Shown in pieces: positions 26,475 to 36,414 of a stretch of DNA of 56,839 nt. Position 1 is the stretch's first letter. Every line of letters starts with the position of its first letter. Source of the stretch: Burkholderiales bacterium. Its GTDB lineage: Bacteria; Pseudomonadota; Gammaproteobacteria; Burkholderiales; Burkholderiaceae_C. Location: NCBI GenBank assembly GCA_013044035.1, contig JABEVE010000106.1, forward strand, positions 1-56,839, given 5' to 3'. Below the pieces are notes generated by a model that ran no database searches, was not told where the DNA came from, and saw only the letters and a program-made list of their open reading frames with translations. A program made the translations under genes and the position numbers.

Positions 26475-26479
26475 CGCGT

Positions 26480-27607
26480 TCAGGCCGGGTAGAGGGCGCC
26501 GAGTACGCGCGGCCCGGCGGCTCCGGTGACGGCGGGGAGGTTGCCCGGCAGGCCTTGCAAGGTCTGCTGCGCCAGCCAGGCGAAGGCGGCTGCCTCTACC
26601 TGTTCGGCCGGAATGCCCTGTGTGTCGCTCAGGCTGCACGGTACGGGGCCGAGCGCGGTCCGCAGCCTGCGCAGTAGATCGGCATTGCGCGCCCCGCCGC
26701 CGCACGCCAGCAAACGCGACACGCCGGGCATGGCACGCTGCAGCGCCTCGGCCACGCTGTGCGCCGTCAGGGCCGAGAGGGTGGCCTGGACGTCCTGCGG
26801 TGCAGGGGGCTGCGACAGGCGGGCCAGCTGGCGGTTGAGCCAGTCGGCGTGAAAGTTGTCGCGCCCGGTGCTTTTGGGGGCAGGGCGGGCAAAGTAGGGA
26901 TCGGCCAGACACTGCCGCAGCAGATCGGCCTGCACCGCACCGCTCGCGGCCCAGGCGCCTTGGGCGTCGAAGGCCTGCCCGGTGTGGCGCTGTGCCCAAT
27001 GGTCGAGCAGCACATTGCCCGGGCCGGTGTCGAAGCCGAGGGTGCGACCATCGGCGAACAGCAGGCTGAGATTGGCGAAGCCGCCAAGGTTGAGCACGGC
27101 GACATCGGCGCCGGGCTCGGCAAACACGGCGCGATGGAACGCGGGCACTAGCGGCGCGCCCTGCCCGCCGGCGGCCACGTCGCGGCTGCGGAAGTCGGCC
27201 ACCACGGCAATGCCGCAGCGCTCGGCCAGCAGTGCCGGGGCGCCCAACTGCACGGTGTAGCCCAGCTCGGGCCGGTGGCGCACGGTCTGGCCATGCGCGC
27301 CGATGGCGCGGATGTCGCCAGCCGTCAGACCGGTGTCGCGCAGCAGGGCGGCAACGACCTCGGCGTAGAGTTCGGCGAGTTGCTGCGCGGCGAGGGCGCC
27401 GCGGTGGAGTTCGTCGGGGCCGGAAGTGTTCAGGGCCAGCAATTCCTGGCGCAATGCGGCGGGAAAGGCGCGTGCGGCATGGGCGCGCACGCAGGGCGGG
27501 GCACCTGCGGCGCTGGCGAGCAGCACGCCGTCCACTCCGTCGAGCGAGGTGCCCGACATCAGGCCGATGAAATGACCTGGGCCTGGGCCGCCGGGTTCAG
27601 TCGACAC
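26480..27607 (-). CDS. anmK: Anhydro-N-acetylmuramic acid kinase
   Basis: Phosphorylates and opens anhydroMurNAc released during cell-wall recycling, giving MurNAc-6-phosphate. The N-terminal ATP-binding GLMSGTSLDGVDGVLL, TVRHRPELGYTVQLG, the ADFRSRDVAAGGQGAPLVP region and LGFDTGPGNVLLD are all present. It is 375 residues, normal for the family. The start at 27607 overlaps the 3' end of the upstream M23 peptidase by 11 bases, so the genes form an operon; joining a wall-fragment kinase to wall peptidases makes biological sense. Confidence 0.95.
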   Translation of the reverse strand: MSTEPGGPGPGHFIGLMSGTSLDGVDGVLLASAAGAPPCVRAHAARAFPAALRQELLALNTSGPDELHRGALAAQQLAELYAEVVAALLRDTGLTAGDIRAIGAHGQTVRHRPELGYTVQLGAPALLAERCGIAVVADFRSRDVAAGGQGAPLVPAFHRAVFAEPGADVAVLNLGGFANLSLLFADGRTLGFDTGPGNVLLDHWAQRHTGQAFDAQGAWAASGAVQADLLRQCLADPYFARPAPKSTGRDNFHADWLNRQLARLSQPPAPQDVQATLSALTAHSVAEALQRAMPGVSRLLACGGGARNADLLRRLRTALGPVPCSLSDTQGIPAEQVEAAAFAWLAQQTLQGLPGNLPAVTGAAGPRVLGALYPA

Positions 27608-29078
27608 GCGCCAGCCGCACGGCGTCGTCGCTGCACGCAGCCTGCGCGAGCTGGGTGCGCATCACCGACGTTGCGGCGAAGAAGGCCGCCTTCTCGCCCA
27701 GCGGCAAGGCCTGGCTCGGCGGCACGTAGCGCGCCATGGTCAACGGGTCGACGACGCGGCCCTTGACGTGGAACTCGAAGTGCAGATGCGGCCCGGTGGA
27801 CCAGCCGGTGTTGCCGGATTTGGCGATGACCTGGCCCGCCGCGACCTGCTGGCCGGTGCGCACGTCGAGCGCGCTGAGATGGGCGTAAACCGTCTCGAAG
27901 CCGCCGGGATGGTCGATTTTGACGACATTGCCGTAGCCGTTCTCCGGTCCGGCCTTGGCGACGCGACCGTCGGCCACGGTGCGCACGGGTGTGCCCACGG
28001 CAACGTGAAAATCGATACCTTCGTGCAACTGCGTGCGCTTGACCACAGGGTCGAAGCGCATGCCGAAACGCGAGGTGATTGGGCTCCCGGGCATGGGCGA
28101 AGCGAGAAACACGCGCTGCAGGCTGTGGCCCTCGGGGCTGTAGTAGGCGCCCGGCCCGGTCGCGCCGTGCGGAGCGAACCACAACGCCTGCACGCTTTTG
28201 CCGCGGCTGGTGATTTCGGCGGCAAGCACGCGCCCCGGGCGCACCCCGCGGCCGTCGAGCGTGTGCATGGCATACACCACGGCGAAGCGGTCGCCGCGGC
28301 GCAGGTCTCGCTTGAGGTTGAGGCGGTCGGCAAAGATGCGCCCGAGTTGCGCTGTCACGGTCGGTGGCAGGTCGGCGCTTTGCGCTGCGCTGGCCAGCGT
28401 GCCGCGTATTTCGCCGGCGGCCATGCGGGTCTGGGTCTGCATGGCCAGCGGGGTGAGGGTCTTGGACCAGCCGTCGGCCGAGGGCGTCAGGGTCAACCGC
28501 TGCCAAGTGGCGTCGACCGGCGCGGCGGAATCATCTTGCGCCCCTCGGGGGGGCAGCTTGGCAGGCGGCGTGTCTGCCGCCGTTCGTTGCGGCGCCAGGG
28601 CCAGGTTGCCCTGCAGTTGGCGAAGCTGTCCGGCGCTGTCGACCTGGGCTGAAATCTCGGTGCCGGCATTGCTCAGCATCAGGCCACGCATCTGGCTGTC
28701 GGCGCTGAGTTGGCGCAAGGTGGCCGGATCGGTGACACCCAGGCGTCTGAGCAGGGTCTGCACCGTATCGCTGCGATGGATTCGGGCCGTGCGGTAGAGC
28801 AGCACCGGTTGGTCGTCCAGCGCCTGGGCCTGAGACGCGGCATCGGTCTGCAGGGCGATGGTCAGGGTGGTTTGCGGGCTGAGCGCCGGGTCGGGTGTAC
28901 CGGGAGCGATGGCGTAGGCGGCGATGCCGCTGCCCATCAGCGCCAGCCCCACGGCCAGCGCGACGCGCTGGGGATGGGCCTGCAAAATATCGCGCGCAAC
29001 ACGGCCGCTCAAGGCCAGTTCCGCGCGCACGGCTTGCAGGCGAGCATGCAACGTCAGTGGGGACGACTGGCGAGTCAT
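27597..29078 (-). CDS. M23 family metallopeptidase (active-site motifs complete)
   Basis: A 493-residue cell-wall peptidase of the LytM/M23 family. One membrane helix (about residues 40-58) anchors it in the inner membrane; the rest is periplasmic. A region with TVQTLLRRLGVTDPATLRQL resembles the OapA/LysM-like part of these proteins. The C-terminal peptidase domain has the zinc ligands HEGID and HLH (H431 and H433, in GPHLHFEFHV). The ATG at 29078 is used; a TTG at 29087 would overlap the stop of the gene upstream. It is a paralogue of the next protein, with the same length and architecture. Confidence 0.92.
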   Translation of the reverse strand: MTRQSSPLTLHARLQAVRAELALSGRVARDILQAHPQRVALAVGLALMGSGIAAYAIAPGTPDPALSPQTTLTIALQTDAASQAQALDDQPVLLYRTARIHRSDTVQTLLRRLGVTDPATLRQLSADSQMRGLMLSNAGTEISAQVDSAGQLRQLQGNLALAPQRTAADTPPAKLPPRGAQDDSAAPVDATWQRLTLTPSADGWSKTLTPLAMQTQTRMAAGEIRGTLASAAQSADLPPTVTAQLGRIFADRLNLKRDLRRGDRFAVVYAMHTLDGRGVRPGRVLAAEITSRGKSVQALWFAPHGATGPGAYYSPEGHSLQRVFLASPMPGSPITSRFGMRFDPVVKRTQLHEGIDFHVAVGTPVRTVADGRVAKAGPENGYGNVVKIDHPGGFETVYAHLSALDVRTGQQVAAGQVIAKSGNTGWSTGPHLHFEFHVKGRVVDPLTMARYVPPSQALPLGEKAAFFAATSVMRTQLAQAACSDDAVRLARVD

Positions 29079-29083
29079 TGGCT

Positions 29084-30565
29084 TCAACCCTGTTGCGGCG
29101 CTGCCGTGCGCCCGCCTGGCGCGCGCCCGGCGGGCGCACTGGCCACCTCAGGGCCGGGAACCAGCGCCAGCATCTGCCGCGGCGTGGCGGTCTGGGCAAA
29201 GAATTCGGTGCGCAAGGCGCCGGGCACCGATGTGCCCTTGGGCGAGTAATGCGCAATGGTCAGCGGATTGACCGGGGTGCCGTTGACGAAGAACTGGAAA
29301 TAGAGGTGCGGACCGGTGGACCAGCCGGTGTTGCCCGACAGCGCCACGACTTCACCCTGCTTCACCGGTTCGCCCACATGCACCTCGAACTTGCTGAGGT
29401 GCGCATAAATGGTGGCAAAACCATCGGGATGCACCACCTTCACATATTTGCCGTAGCCCGTGCCCCAGCCGGCGTAGGCCACGCGGCCGTCGGCAATGGT
29501 CTTCACCGGCGTGCCCACGGGAATGGCAAGGTCGATGCCTTTGTGGAACTCGTGGAAGTGCATCACCGGATTGGTGCGCCAGCCCCAGCCCGAGGTGATG
29601 CGGTCATACGGCAGCGGCGACAGCAAGAAGGCGCGCGCCAGACTGCCGCCCTTGGGGTTGTAGTAACCGGCGGCCTGCGGGTCCCCCGGCGGGCTGAACC
29701 AGACGGCCGAATGCACATGCCCCTGGTTGATGATTTCGGCCGAGATGATGCGCCCCACGCGCAGCACCTGCCCTTGAGCTTCATACACGCGGTAGGCCAC
29801 GGTGAAGCGATCGCCCGGACGCAGGTCGCGGCGGAAATTCACTTCGCCGGCGAACAGATTCACCATTTGCGTGGCGACGGAATCGGGCATGCCGGCGGCG
29901 TCAGCCGCGGCGAAAAGGGTGCTCCGGACCACGCCGGTGGCCATGCGCAACTGCGCTTGGGCCGTTTGTTGCGTGACCTTGCTTTGAAAGGCACCGTCCG
30001 GCTGCGACACCAGCGTCAGCAAGCGCCAGGTCTGCTGCGCTGGCTGCGCCAGGGTCAGGGCTGTGTTCTGCGAAGCAAGGGGTTGAGCGGCCTTCGCTGT
30101 GGCTGCTTTGCCGCCCTGCGGCAGACGCGCTTGCAAGCTCACCAATTCACCCAGACTGTTCACCTGGGCCGTGACCACGTGCCCCGGTTCTGCGAGCAGG
30201 GCGCGCAGATCGGCATTGGCGGCAAGCTGACGCAACTGGGACGGATCCGTGACCTGCAGACGGCGCAGCAGGGACTCCACCGTGTCGCTGGCCTGGACAT
30301 AGGCCGTGGCGTAAACCGATGAAGGCTGGTCTTCGAGCGCCTGCGCCTGGGGCGTGAGGTCAAGCGACAGCGGCACGGTCAGCGTGGTGGCCGGCGGCAG
30401 TTGGGGTTGGGGGCCATATTCAGCCAGGCCAAAGGCTGTGGCGCTGGACAGCAGCAGGACCGATCCCACGGCTGCGGTGATGCGCCCAGGGTGGTTCTCG
30501 ACCGCCTCACGCAGCTGAAACAGGCCAGCGCGTAACCGGGCCGAAGTTTTCGCGATCAAACTCAT
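29084..30565 (-). CDS. M23 family metallopeptidase paralogue with altered HxH motif
   Basis: Also 493 residues and built like its downstream paralogue: a membrane helix at about 29-50, a LysM/OapA-like region ([20 protein letters not shown]) and a C-terminal M23 domain. The HxxxD motif is intact (HKGID), but the HxH motif reads H420-L-Y422 (GPHLYFQFF), with Tyr where the third zinc ligand is expected. It may therefore be inactive, or act as a regulator of other wall hydrolases as some LytM proteins do. The ATG at 30565 has AAGGAG 7 bases upstream, and it is divergent from tyrS. Confidence 0.9.
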   Translation of the reverse strand: MSLIAKTSARLRAGLFQLREAVENHPGRITAAVGSVLLLSSATAFGLAEYGPQPQLPPATTLTVPLSLDLTPQAQALEDQPSSVYATAYVQASDTVESLLRRLQVTDPSQLRQLAANADLRALLAEPGHVVTAQVNSLGELVSLQARLPQGGKAATAKAAQPLASQNTALTLAQPAQQTWRLLTLVSQPDGAFQSKVTQQTAQAQLRMATGVVRSTLFAAADAAGMPDSVATQMVNLFAGEVNFRRDLRPGDRFTVAYRVYEAQGQVLRVGRIISAEIINQGHVHSAVWFSPPGDPQAAGYYNPKGGSLARAFLLSPLPYDRITSGWGWRTNPVMHFHEFHKGIDLAIPVGTPVKTIADGRVAYAGWGTGYGKYVKVVHPDGFATIYAHLSKFEVHVGEPVKQGEVVALSGNTGWSTGPHLYFQFFVNGTPVNPLTIAHYSPKGTSVPGALRTEFFAQTATPRQMLALVPGPEVASAPAGRAPGGRTAAPQQG

Positions 30566-30752
30566 GCGCACTCCTTGAATGTCGAGTGGCGGAACAACCG
30601 GTCGGCATCGGCCAACCAGGGCGAAGGGGATGGAGCGCACCGCGCCCAGAAACGGCGGGCGGTGCCGAACGACAGCCGGTTCAAGCCGTTCTCCGCCGCA
30701 GCGGGTGGAGAAGGCCGCCGGACGCGGCTCCAATACACTGCCAGATCTGCGC

Positions 30753-30788
30753 GATGTTGCGAGTGCTCACGATGTCGCGAGTGCTCAC
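30753..30788 (+). repeat. 18-base tandem repeat upstream of tyrS
   Basis: GATGTTGCGAGTGCTCAC is followed directly by GATGTCGCGAGTGCTCAC (one base different). It lies 65 bases before the tyrS start, downstream of a TACACT hexamer (30734-30739) that could be a -10 element. It may be an operator or just a chance duplication. Confidence 0.5.
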
Positions 30789-30853
30789 GGGAGCCAGACT
30801 GCAGGGCGGCGCCGAGTTTAACAGCCGTTTCACGCGAAAATCCACACAAGTCC

Positions 30854-32161
30854 ATGGCTGATTCCTTTGCTCACAAACCTGACGCCCCAGGGGGCGCCTC
30901 CTCGCAACGCCCTGTCCCAGAGCACACCCGGATGCCACCCTTGACCCCGGAACAGACCCAGGCGGTGCGGCAAGCCCTGGCCGTGACCAAGCGCGGCTGC
31001 GCCGAACTGCTGGTGGAAACCGACTGGGTCGCCAAACTGACCCGCAGCGCCCGAACCGGCCAGCCGCTGCGCATCAAGCTCGGCCTCGACCCCACGGCGC
31101 CGGACATTCACATCGGCCACACCGTCGTGCTCAACAAGCTTCGGCAGTTGCAAGATCTGGGCCATACGGTCATTTTTCTGATCGGCGACTTCACCTCCCG
31201 CATCGGCGACCCGTCCGGGCGCAACGCCACGCGCCCGCCGCTGACCCTCGAGCAGATCAAGACCAACGCCCAGACCTATTACGCCCAGGCCAGCCTGGTG
31301 CTCGACCCGGACAAAACCGAGGTTCGCTACAACTCTGAATGGAGCGAGCCGCTGGGGGCCGACGGCATGATTCGCCTGGCCGCCAAGTACACCCTGGCAC
31401 GGCTGCTGGAACGCGATGACTTCACCCAGCGCCATAAGGCGGGGATTCCCATCGCCATGCACGAATTGCTCTACCCCTTGATGCAGGGTTACGACTCGGT
31501 CGCCCTCAAGAGTGATCTGGAACTCGGTGGCACCGACCAGAAGTTCAACCTGCTGGTCGGGCGCGAGTTGCAAAAGGAATACGGCCAGGAGCCCCAATGC
31601 ATCCTGACCATGCCCCTGCTGGAAGGTCTGGACGGCGTGGAGAAGATGTCCAAGTCAAAAGGCAACACCATCGGCATCCAGGAGGAGCCGGCGACCATGT
31701 TCGCCAAGCTGCTGTCGATCAGCGACGTGCTGATGTGGCGCTATTTCGAGTTGTTGTCGTTCCGGCCGCTCGAGGAAATCGCGGCGCTGAAAGCCGAAGT
31801 CCATGCGGGACGCAACCCGAAGGACGCCAAGGTGATGCTGGCACGCGAGATCGTCACCCGCTTCCACAGCGCTGCTGCGGCCGACACCGCGCAGGCCGAC
31901 TTCGAGCTGCGCGCGCGCGGCGGCGTACCCGACGACATTGCCGAGTGTCGCCTCAGCCTGCCCGCCGAAGGCCTGGGCCTGCCCGCCGCGCTGAAACAGG
32001 CCGGCCTGGTGCCCTCCACCGCCGAGGCCCTGCGCATGATCGAACAGCGCGGCGTGCGCGTCGACGGCACCGTGGCCGAAGACCGGGCGCTGAAACTGGG
32101 TGCCGGCACTGTGGTGCTGCAGGTGGGTAAGCGGAAATTTGCGCGGGTGACGCTAGGCTGA
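30854..32161 (+). CDS. tyrS: Tyrosyl-tRNA synthetase
   Basis: Charges tRNA(Tyr) with tyrosine. Class I signatures are [13 protein letters not shown] (HIGH) and [13 protein letters not shown] (KMSKS); the tyrosine pocket region [20 protein letters not shown] and a C-terminal S4 RNA-binding domain ([15 protein letters not shown]) are present. About 435 residues. The ATG at 30854 follows GTCC without a clear ribosome site; the first 30 residues are not conserved, so a start at Met27 (30932) is possible. The sequence belongs to the TyrS branch with KMSKS rather than KFGKT. Confidence 0.95.
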   Translation: MADSFAHKPDAPGGASSQRPVPEHTRMPPLTPEQTQAVRQALAVTKRGCAELLVETDWVAKLTRSARTGQPLRIKLGLDPTAPDIHIGHTVVLNKLRQLQDLGHTVIFLIGDFTSRIGDPSGRNATRPPLTLEQIKTNAQTYYAQASLVLDPDKTEVRYNSEWSEPLGADGMIRLAAKYTLARLLERDDFTQRHKAGIPIAMHELLYPLMQGYDSVALKSDLELGGTDQKFNLLVGRELQKEYGQEPQCILTMPLLEGLDGVEKMSKSKGNTIGIQEEPATMFAKLLSISDVLMWRYFELLSFRPLEEIAALKAEVHAGRNPKDAKVMLAREIVTRFHSAAAADTAQADFELRARGGVPDDIAECRLSLPAEGLGLPAALKQAGLVPSTAEALRMIEQRGVRVDGTVAEDRALKLGAGTVVLQVGKRKFARVTLG

Positions 32162-32270
32162 GCACCACCGGGCAGCGAGCCGGGCAGGCGTGCCAGCCTG
32201 CGGCAAGAAGAGACGCTTTTGGTCTGCGAGTGACGCGAACCGTCACCCTGAGCCCTGCCCATGCGCCATT

Positions 32271-32516
32271 TCAAACGCGCTTGACCAGCCGGATCAGGAA
32301 CAGCAGCACGATGGCGCCCAAGGTGGCGACGATGAGGCTGGGGAGGATGCCGCCTCCCGGGAACAAGCCCAGCAGGCGGAAGAGAAAGCCGCCGAGGAAG
32401 GCGCCAACGACACCCACCACCAAATCGCCCAGCAGGCCAAAGCCGCTGCCTTTGGTGATTTTTCCTGCCAGCCAGCCAGCGATGATGCCGATGATGAGAA
32501 AACCGATCAAGCTCAT
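32271..32516 (-). CDS. GlsB/YeaQ/YmgE family stress membrane protein
   Basis: An 81-residue protein with three membrane helices and the family's Gly-rich pattern (FLIIGIIAGWLAGKITKG, LLGDLVVGVVGAFLGGFLF). This is the old transglycosylase-associated protein family; members are small inner-membrane proteins linked to stress in several bacteria, with no known activity. An AAGGAAA ribosome site precedes the start. It is convergent with tyrS. Confidence 0.92.
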   Translation of the reverse strand: MSLIGFLIIGIIAGWLAGKITKGSGFGLLGDLVVGVVGAFLGGFLFRLLGLFPGGGILPSLIVATLGAIVLLFLIRLVKRV

Positions 32517-32612
32517 GGTGTTTCCTTTGGGTCAGGTGCAGCTTGCCGCAGGGAAATTCCCCGGATTCATTCGGCGCAGCCTAGAGGCTGTGGCCGTGGA
32601 CCGCAAGCCTGA

Positions 32613-33863
32613 TCAGAGCATCGTTCCCGCAGCCTGGCTCAGCGCCCGCTCCGCCAGGCGGGCGTAGAGCGCCGCGCCCAGCGGCAGCACGGCATCGTTG
32701 AAGTCATAGCGTGGGGTATGCAAGAAGCCTCCGGCCTCGCAGCCCTGGCCCAAGCGCAGGTAAGCGCCTGGCCGGGCCTGCAGCATGAACGCGAAGTCTT
32801 CGGCGCCCATGCTGGGTGGCAGATCGCGCACCACGGCGGCATCGCCCACCAGTTCAGCGGCCACTTCGGCGGCGTAATGTGCGACTTGCGGCGTGTTGAT
32901 GGTGGCGGGGTAGATGCGCTCATAGTGCAGTTCGGCGCTGGCGCCAAAGGCCTGCGCGACCGATTGCACGATGCGGCCGAGACGCTTTTCCACCAGCGCC
33001 TGCACCTCGGCGCGAAAGGTGCGTACCGTACCCACCAGGATCACCTGGCGCGGAATCACGCTCATGGCGGAGAGGTCGCCGCCCTGCATGGCGCAAATGC
33101 TGACCACGGCCTCGTCGAGCGGGTTGACGTTGCGGGCGACGATGCTTTGCACCGCGGTGATGATGTGGGCCGACACCAGCACCGGGTCGATGGTCAAGTA
33201 GGGGTGCGCGCCGTGGCCGCCTTCGGCCGTGACCTTGATGGTGATGCGATCGGCTGCCGCCATCATCGGCCCGGGTGTGAGGCCGATGCGCCCGGGCGGC
33301 AAGGCCGGCCAGTTGTGCATGCTGAATACCCAATCCGTCGGGAAGCGCTCGAACAGCCCGTCGTCCATCATGGCCTTGGCGCCGCCCAGGCCCTCCTCGC
33401 CGGGCTGGAAGATGCAGTGCACGGTGCCGGCGAAGTTGCGCGTGGCCGCCAGATAGCGCGCCGCGCCAAGCAGCATGGCGGTATGACCGTCGTGGCCGCA
33501 GGCGTGCATCACCCCGCCCTTGCTGGAGCGCCAGGGAAAGTCGCTGTCTTCCTTGATGGGCAGCGCATCCATGTCGGCGCGCAGGCCGACGGCCCGCACG
33601 CCAGGCTCGGCGCCGCCGTTCTCCGGCGTGTCGGGGGAGGACTCGTGCGCGTGTCTGCCGCGGATGACCGCGACCACACCGGTGCGGCCGATGCCGGTCT
33701 GCACCTCATCGACCCCGTAGCGCCGCAGTTCGTCCGCGACGAAGGTGGCCGTGCGGTGCTCCTCGAAGCCGAGTTCCGGGTGGGCGTGCAGATCACGCCG
33801 GATGCGCGTGAGTTCAGCGTGATACGCGCTGATGTGTTGAATGGGACCGGTGAGCTTCCACAT
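32613..33863 (-). CDS. M20 family amidohydrolase/aminoacylase
   Basis: A 416-residue metal-dependent hydrolase of the M20D branch (hippurate hydrolase and IAA-amino acid hydrolase relatives). The metal site is seen in GLRADMDALPI, VMHACGHDGHTAMLLG and QPGEEGLGGA; the dimerisation domain follows, and SMGAEDFAFMLQ closes the active site. It cleaves N-acyl amino acids in known relatives; the actual substrate here is unknown. The ATG at 33863 (MWKLTGPIQHI) is chosen; the open frame further upstream overlaps the kynU promoter region. Its divergent position next to kynU could hint at a role with acylated aromatic compounds, but this is only context. Confidence 0.88.
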   Translation of the reverse strand: MWKLTGPIQHISAYHAELTRIRRDLHAHPELGFEEHRTATFVADELRRYGVDEVQTGIGRTGVVAVIRGRHAHESSPDTPENGGAEPGVRAVGLRADMDALPIKEDSDFPWRSSKGGVMHACGHDGHTAMLLGAARYLAATRNFAGTVHCIFQPGEEGLGGAKAMMDDGLFERFPTDWVFSMHNWPALPPGRIGLTPGPMMAAADRITIKVTAEGGHGAHPYLTIDPVLVSAHIITAVQSIVARNVNPLDEAVVSICAMQGGDLSAMSVIPRQVILVGTVRTFRAEVQALVEKRLGRIVQSVAQAFGASAELHYERIYPATINTPQVAHYAAEVAAELVGDAAVVRDLPPSMGAEDFAFMLQARPGAYLRLGQGCEAGGFLHTPRYDFNDAVLPLGAALYARLAERALSQAAGTML

Positions 33864-34113
33864 ATGGGGGGCTTGCCGCTGCACCTTGTGGTGAGATGTT
33901 CCATTGAAGCACCGACGCCGCAGCGCCGCAAACACGTTGGCCAATGCCTGCATGGCCACCGCTGGCATGCCGGGCTGCGGCTGGGCCCGAGCGCAAGCCA
34001 AATTGGCCGATGCGCGGGGGCGGGAACCTGGACAGGCGTAGGCTTTCGCCGATGGCTTCGGAGCCACTCCCGGACCAGCCCGTTCCTTGCTTGCAGCCTT
34101 GCGAGAACCCGCC

Positions 34114-35382
34114 ATGCTCACACGTGACGCCTGCACCGCGCTCGACGCGCAAGACCCGCTCGCCGACCTGCGCACCCAGTTCGACTTGCCCGCCGGCCGC
34201 ATCTATCTCGACGGCAACTCCCTCGGCGCCCTGCCACGCAGCACCGCCCCGCGGCTGCAACAGGTGGTGACGCAGGACTGGGGGCAAGGGCTGATTGAAA
34301 GCTGGAATACGGCCCACTGGATGACCTGGCCACAGGGCGTTGGTGACAAGATCGCGCGGCTGATCGGCGCCGCTCCGGGCGAAGTGATCGCCGCCGACTC
34401 GACCTCGGTCAACCTCTACAAGGTGTTGAGCGCAGCCACCCGGGTCCAGCGCCTTGCGCAGCCGGCGCATCACGTCCTGCTGAGCCAGCGCGACAACTTC
34501 CCCACCGACCTCTACATCGCCCAAAGCGTGTGTGCCGCAGCCGGCTGGCGGCTGGAACTGGCGGAGGCTGGGGCCATCCAGGCCCGGCTCGCCGCCGGCG
34601 ATGTGGCCGTGCTCATGCTGACGCACGTGAACTACCGCACCGGCGCCCTGCACGACATGGCCGCGCTCACGGCGCAGGCGCATGCCGCCGGCGCGCTCGC
34701 GGTGTGGGACCTGGCGCATTCGGCCGGCTCGGTGCCGGTGCGCCTGCATGCGGTCGATGCCGATTTCGCCGTCGGCTGCGGCTACAAATTCCTCAATGGC
34801 GGCCCCGGTGCGCCCGCCTTCGTCTGGGTGCATCCGCGCCATGCAGACGTGGCGCAGCCCCTCTCGGGCTGGATCGGCCATGCGCAGCCGTTCAACTTCA
34901 CCACGCACTACAAACCCGCCGCCGGCATCAATCACTATCTGTGCGGCTCTCCGCCCATCCTGGGTCTGGCCGCGCTCGACTGCGGCGTCGACTCGGTGCT
35001 CGCGGCCGAACCGCTGGGCGGCATGGCGGCACTCCACGCCAAGGCCGGGCAACTTGGCGACCTGTTCATGCGTCTGGTGGACGAGCGCTGCGCCGGCCTC
35101 GGACTGGATGCGGCATCGCCGCGTGACGCCGCACAGCGCGGCAGCCAGGTCAGCCTGGCCCACGCCCAGGCCTGGCCCGTGATGCAGGCGCTGATCGCGC
35201 GTGGCGTGATCGGCGATTTCCGCGCCGGTGTCAACGGCGATCCCGACCTGCTGCGCTTCGGCTTCACACCGCTTTATTTACGCTTCGTGGATGTGTGGGA
35301 TGCGGTGGAGACGCTGGCCGACATCCTTGGCAGCCGCAGTTGGGATGTGCCCACCTTCCACGCCCGCAAGGCCGTGACCTGA
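34114..35382 (+). CDS. kynU: Kynureninase
   Basis: A PLP enzyme that cleaves kynurenine to anthranilate and alanine. The N-terminal [47 protein letters not shown] and the PLP lysine region [18 protein letters not shown] are typical. About 422 residues. The ATG at 34114 is preferred to the TTG at 34087. It precedes kynA by 50 bases, so the two form an operon of tryptophan degradation. The formamidase gene kynB that usually goes with them is absent here. Confidence 0.96.
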   Translation: MLTRDACTALDAQDPLADLRTQFDLPAGRIYLDGNSLGALPRSTAPRLQQVVTQDWGQGLIESWNTAHWMTWPQGVGDKIARLIGAAPGEVIAADSTSVNLYKVLSAATRVQRLAQPAHHVLLSQRDNFPTDLYIAQSVCAAAGWRLELAEAGAIQARLAAGDVAVLMLTHVNYRTGALHDMAALTAQAHAAGALAVWDLAHSAGSVPVRLHAVDADFAVGCGYKFLNGGPGAPAFVWVHPRHADVAQPLSGWIGHAQPFNFTTHYKPAAGINHYLCGSPPILGLAALDCGVDSVLAAEPLGGMAALHAKAGQLGDLFMRLVDERCAGLGLDAASPRDAAQRGSQVSLAHAQAWPVMQALIARGVIGDFRAGVNGDPDLLRFGFTPLYLRFVDVWDAVETLADILGSRSWDVPTFHARKAVT

Positions 35383-35432
35383 GCCCGCCTGCACGACCGC
35401 GGACGAACAACGCACACCACCCACACACCATC

Positions 35433-36260
35433 ATGTCCCTGCCCCCGACCGAATCTCCACGGCTCGACTTTGCCCATGACCTGAGCTACGCCGACTACCT
35501 CCACCTGGCCGACGTGCTGAACGCACAGCACCCGCTGTCGCCCGATCCGAACGAGCTGCTGTTCATCGTGCAGCACCAGACCAGCGAGTTGTGGATGAAG
35601 CTCATGCTGCACGAGCTGCACCAGGCGCGAGCCCAGATCGTCGGCGAAGCCATGCCCGCCGCCTTCAAGACCCTGGCGCGGGTCTCGCGCGTCATGGAGC
35701 AACTGGTGCATGCCTGGGGCGTTCTGGCCACCATGACGCCGCCCGAATACTCTGCCATCCGCCCCTACCTCGGGCATTCCAGCGGCTTTCAAAGCGCACA
35801 GTACCGGAGCATCGAGTTCATGCTCGGCAACAAGAACGCCGCCATGCTGCGCCCGCATGCGCACGACGCCACCGTGCTCGCCGACGTCGAAGCCGCGCTG
35901 CGACAACCCTCGCTGTACGACGAGAGCCTGCGCCTGCTGGCACGTCGTGGACTTCCCGTTCCGGCCAGCCACATCCAGCGCGACTGGGCCCTGCCCTATG
36001 CCGAGAGTGCCGACGTCGAAGCCGCCTGGCTCACGGTTTACCGCGCGCCCCAAGCGCATTGGGACCTGTACCAGCTCGGCGAAAAGCTCACCGACCTGGA
36101 AGACGCCTTCCGCCTCTGGCGCTTCCGCCACGTTACCACCGTGGAGCGCATCATCGGCTTCAAGCGCGGCACCGGCGGCACCTCCGGCGTGGGCTATTTG
36201 CGCAAGATGCTCGACGTCGTGCTGTTCCCCGAACTCTGGCGTTTGCGCACGGACCTGTGA
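35433..36260 (+). CDS. kynA: Tryptophan 2,3-dioxygenase
   Basis: Heme enzyme that oxidises tryptophan to N-formylkynurenine, the first step before kynureninase. The 275-residue protein shows [38 protein letters not shown], and the heme-ligand and substrate loop [20 protein letters not shown]. The ATG at 35433 gives the family N-terminus; the frame is open further upstream. It is the last gene of the kynU-kynA pair. Confidence 0.97.
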   Translation: MSLPPTESPRLDFAHDLSYADYLHLADVLNAQHPLSPDPNELLFIVQHQTSELWMKLMLHELHQARAQIVGEAMPAAFKTLARVSRVMEQLVHAWGVLATMTPPEYSAIRPYLGHSSGFQSAQYRSIEFMLGNKNAAMLRPHAHDATVLADVEAALRQPSLYDESLRLLARRGLPVPASHIQRDWALPYAESADVEAAWLTVYRAPQAHWDLYQLGEKLTDLEDAFRLWRFRHVTTVERIIGFKRGTGGTSGVGYLRKMLDVVLFPELWRLRTDL

Positions 36261-36414
36261 ACACGCGGCCCATGGCCAGGACCACGCATCAACACCCAGG
36301 CCCCGATGGGTCGTCGGTCAAGATGCTGACGCCATGCAGAATGACGCTATTGAACCGATTCGTCATCGGCTCTCCAACCCGCTTCACTCTGCTCTCGAAC
36401 CTGCCTGGGAAACC

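Noticed and set aside
32184-32201. GCAGGC/GCCTGC hairpin between tyrS and the GlsB gene as a two-way terminator
   Set aside because: The stem is only 6 bases and no T-run follows on either strand.
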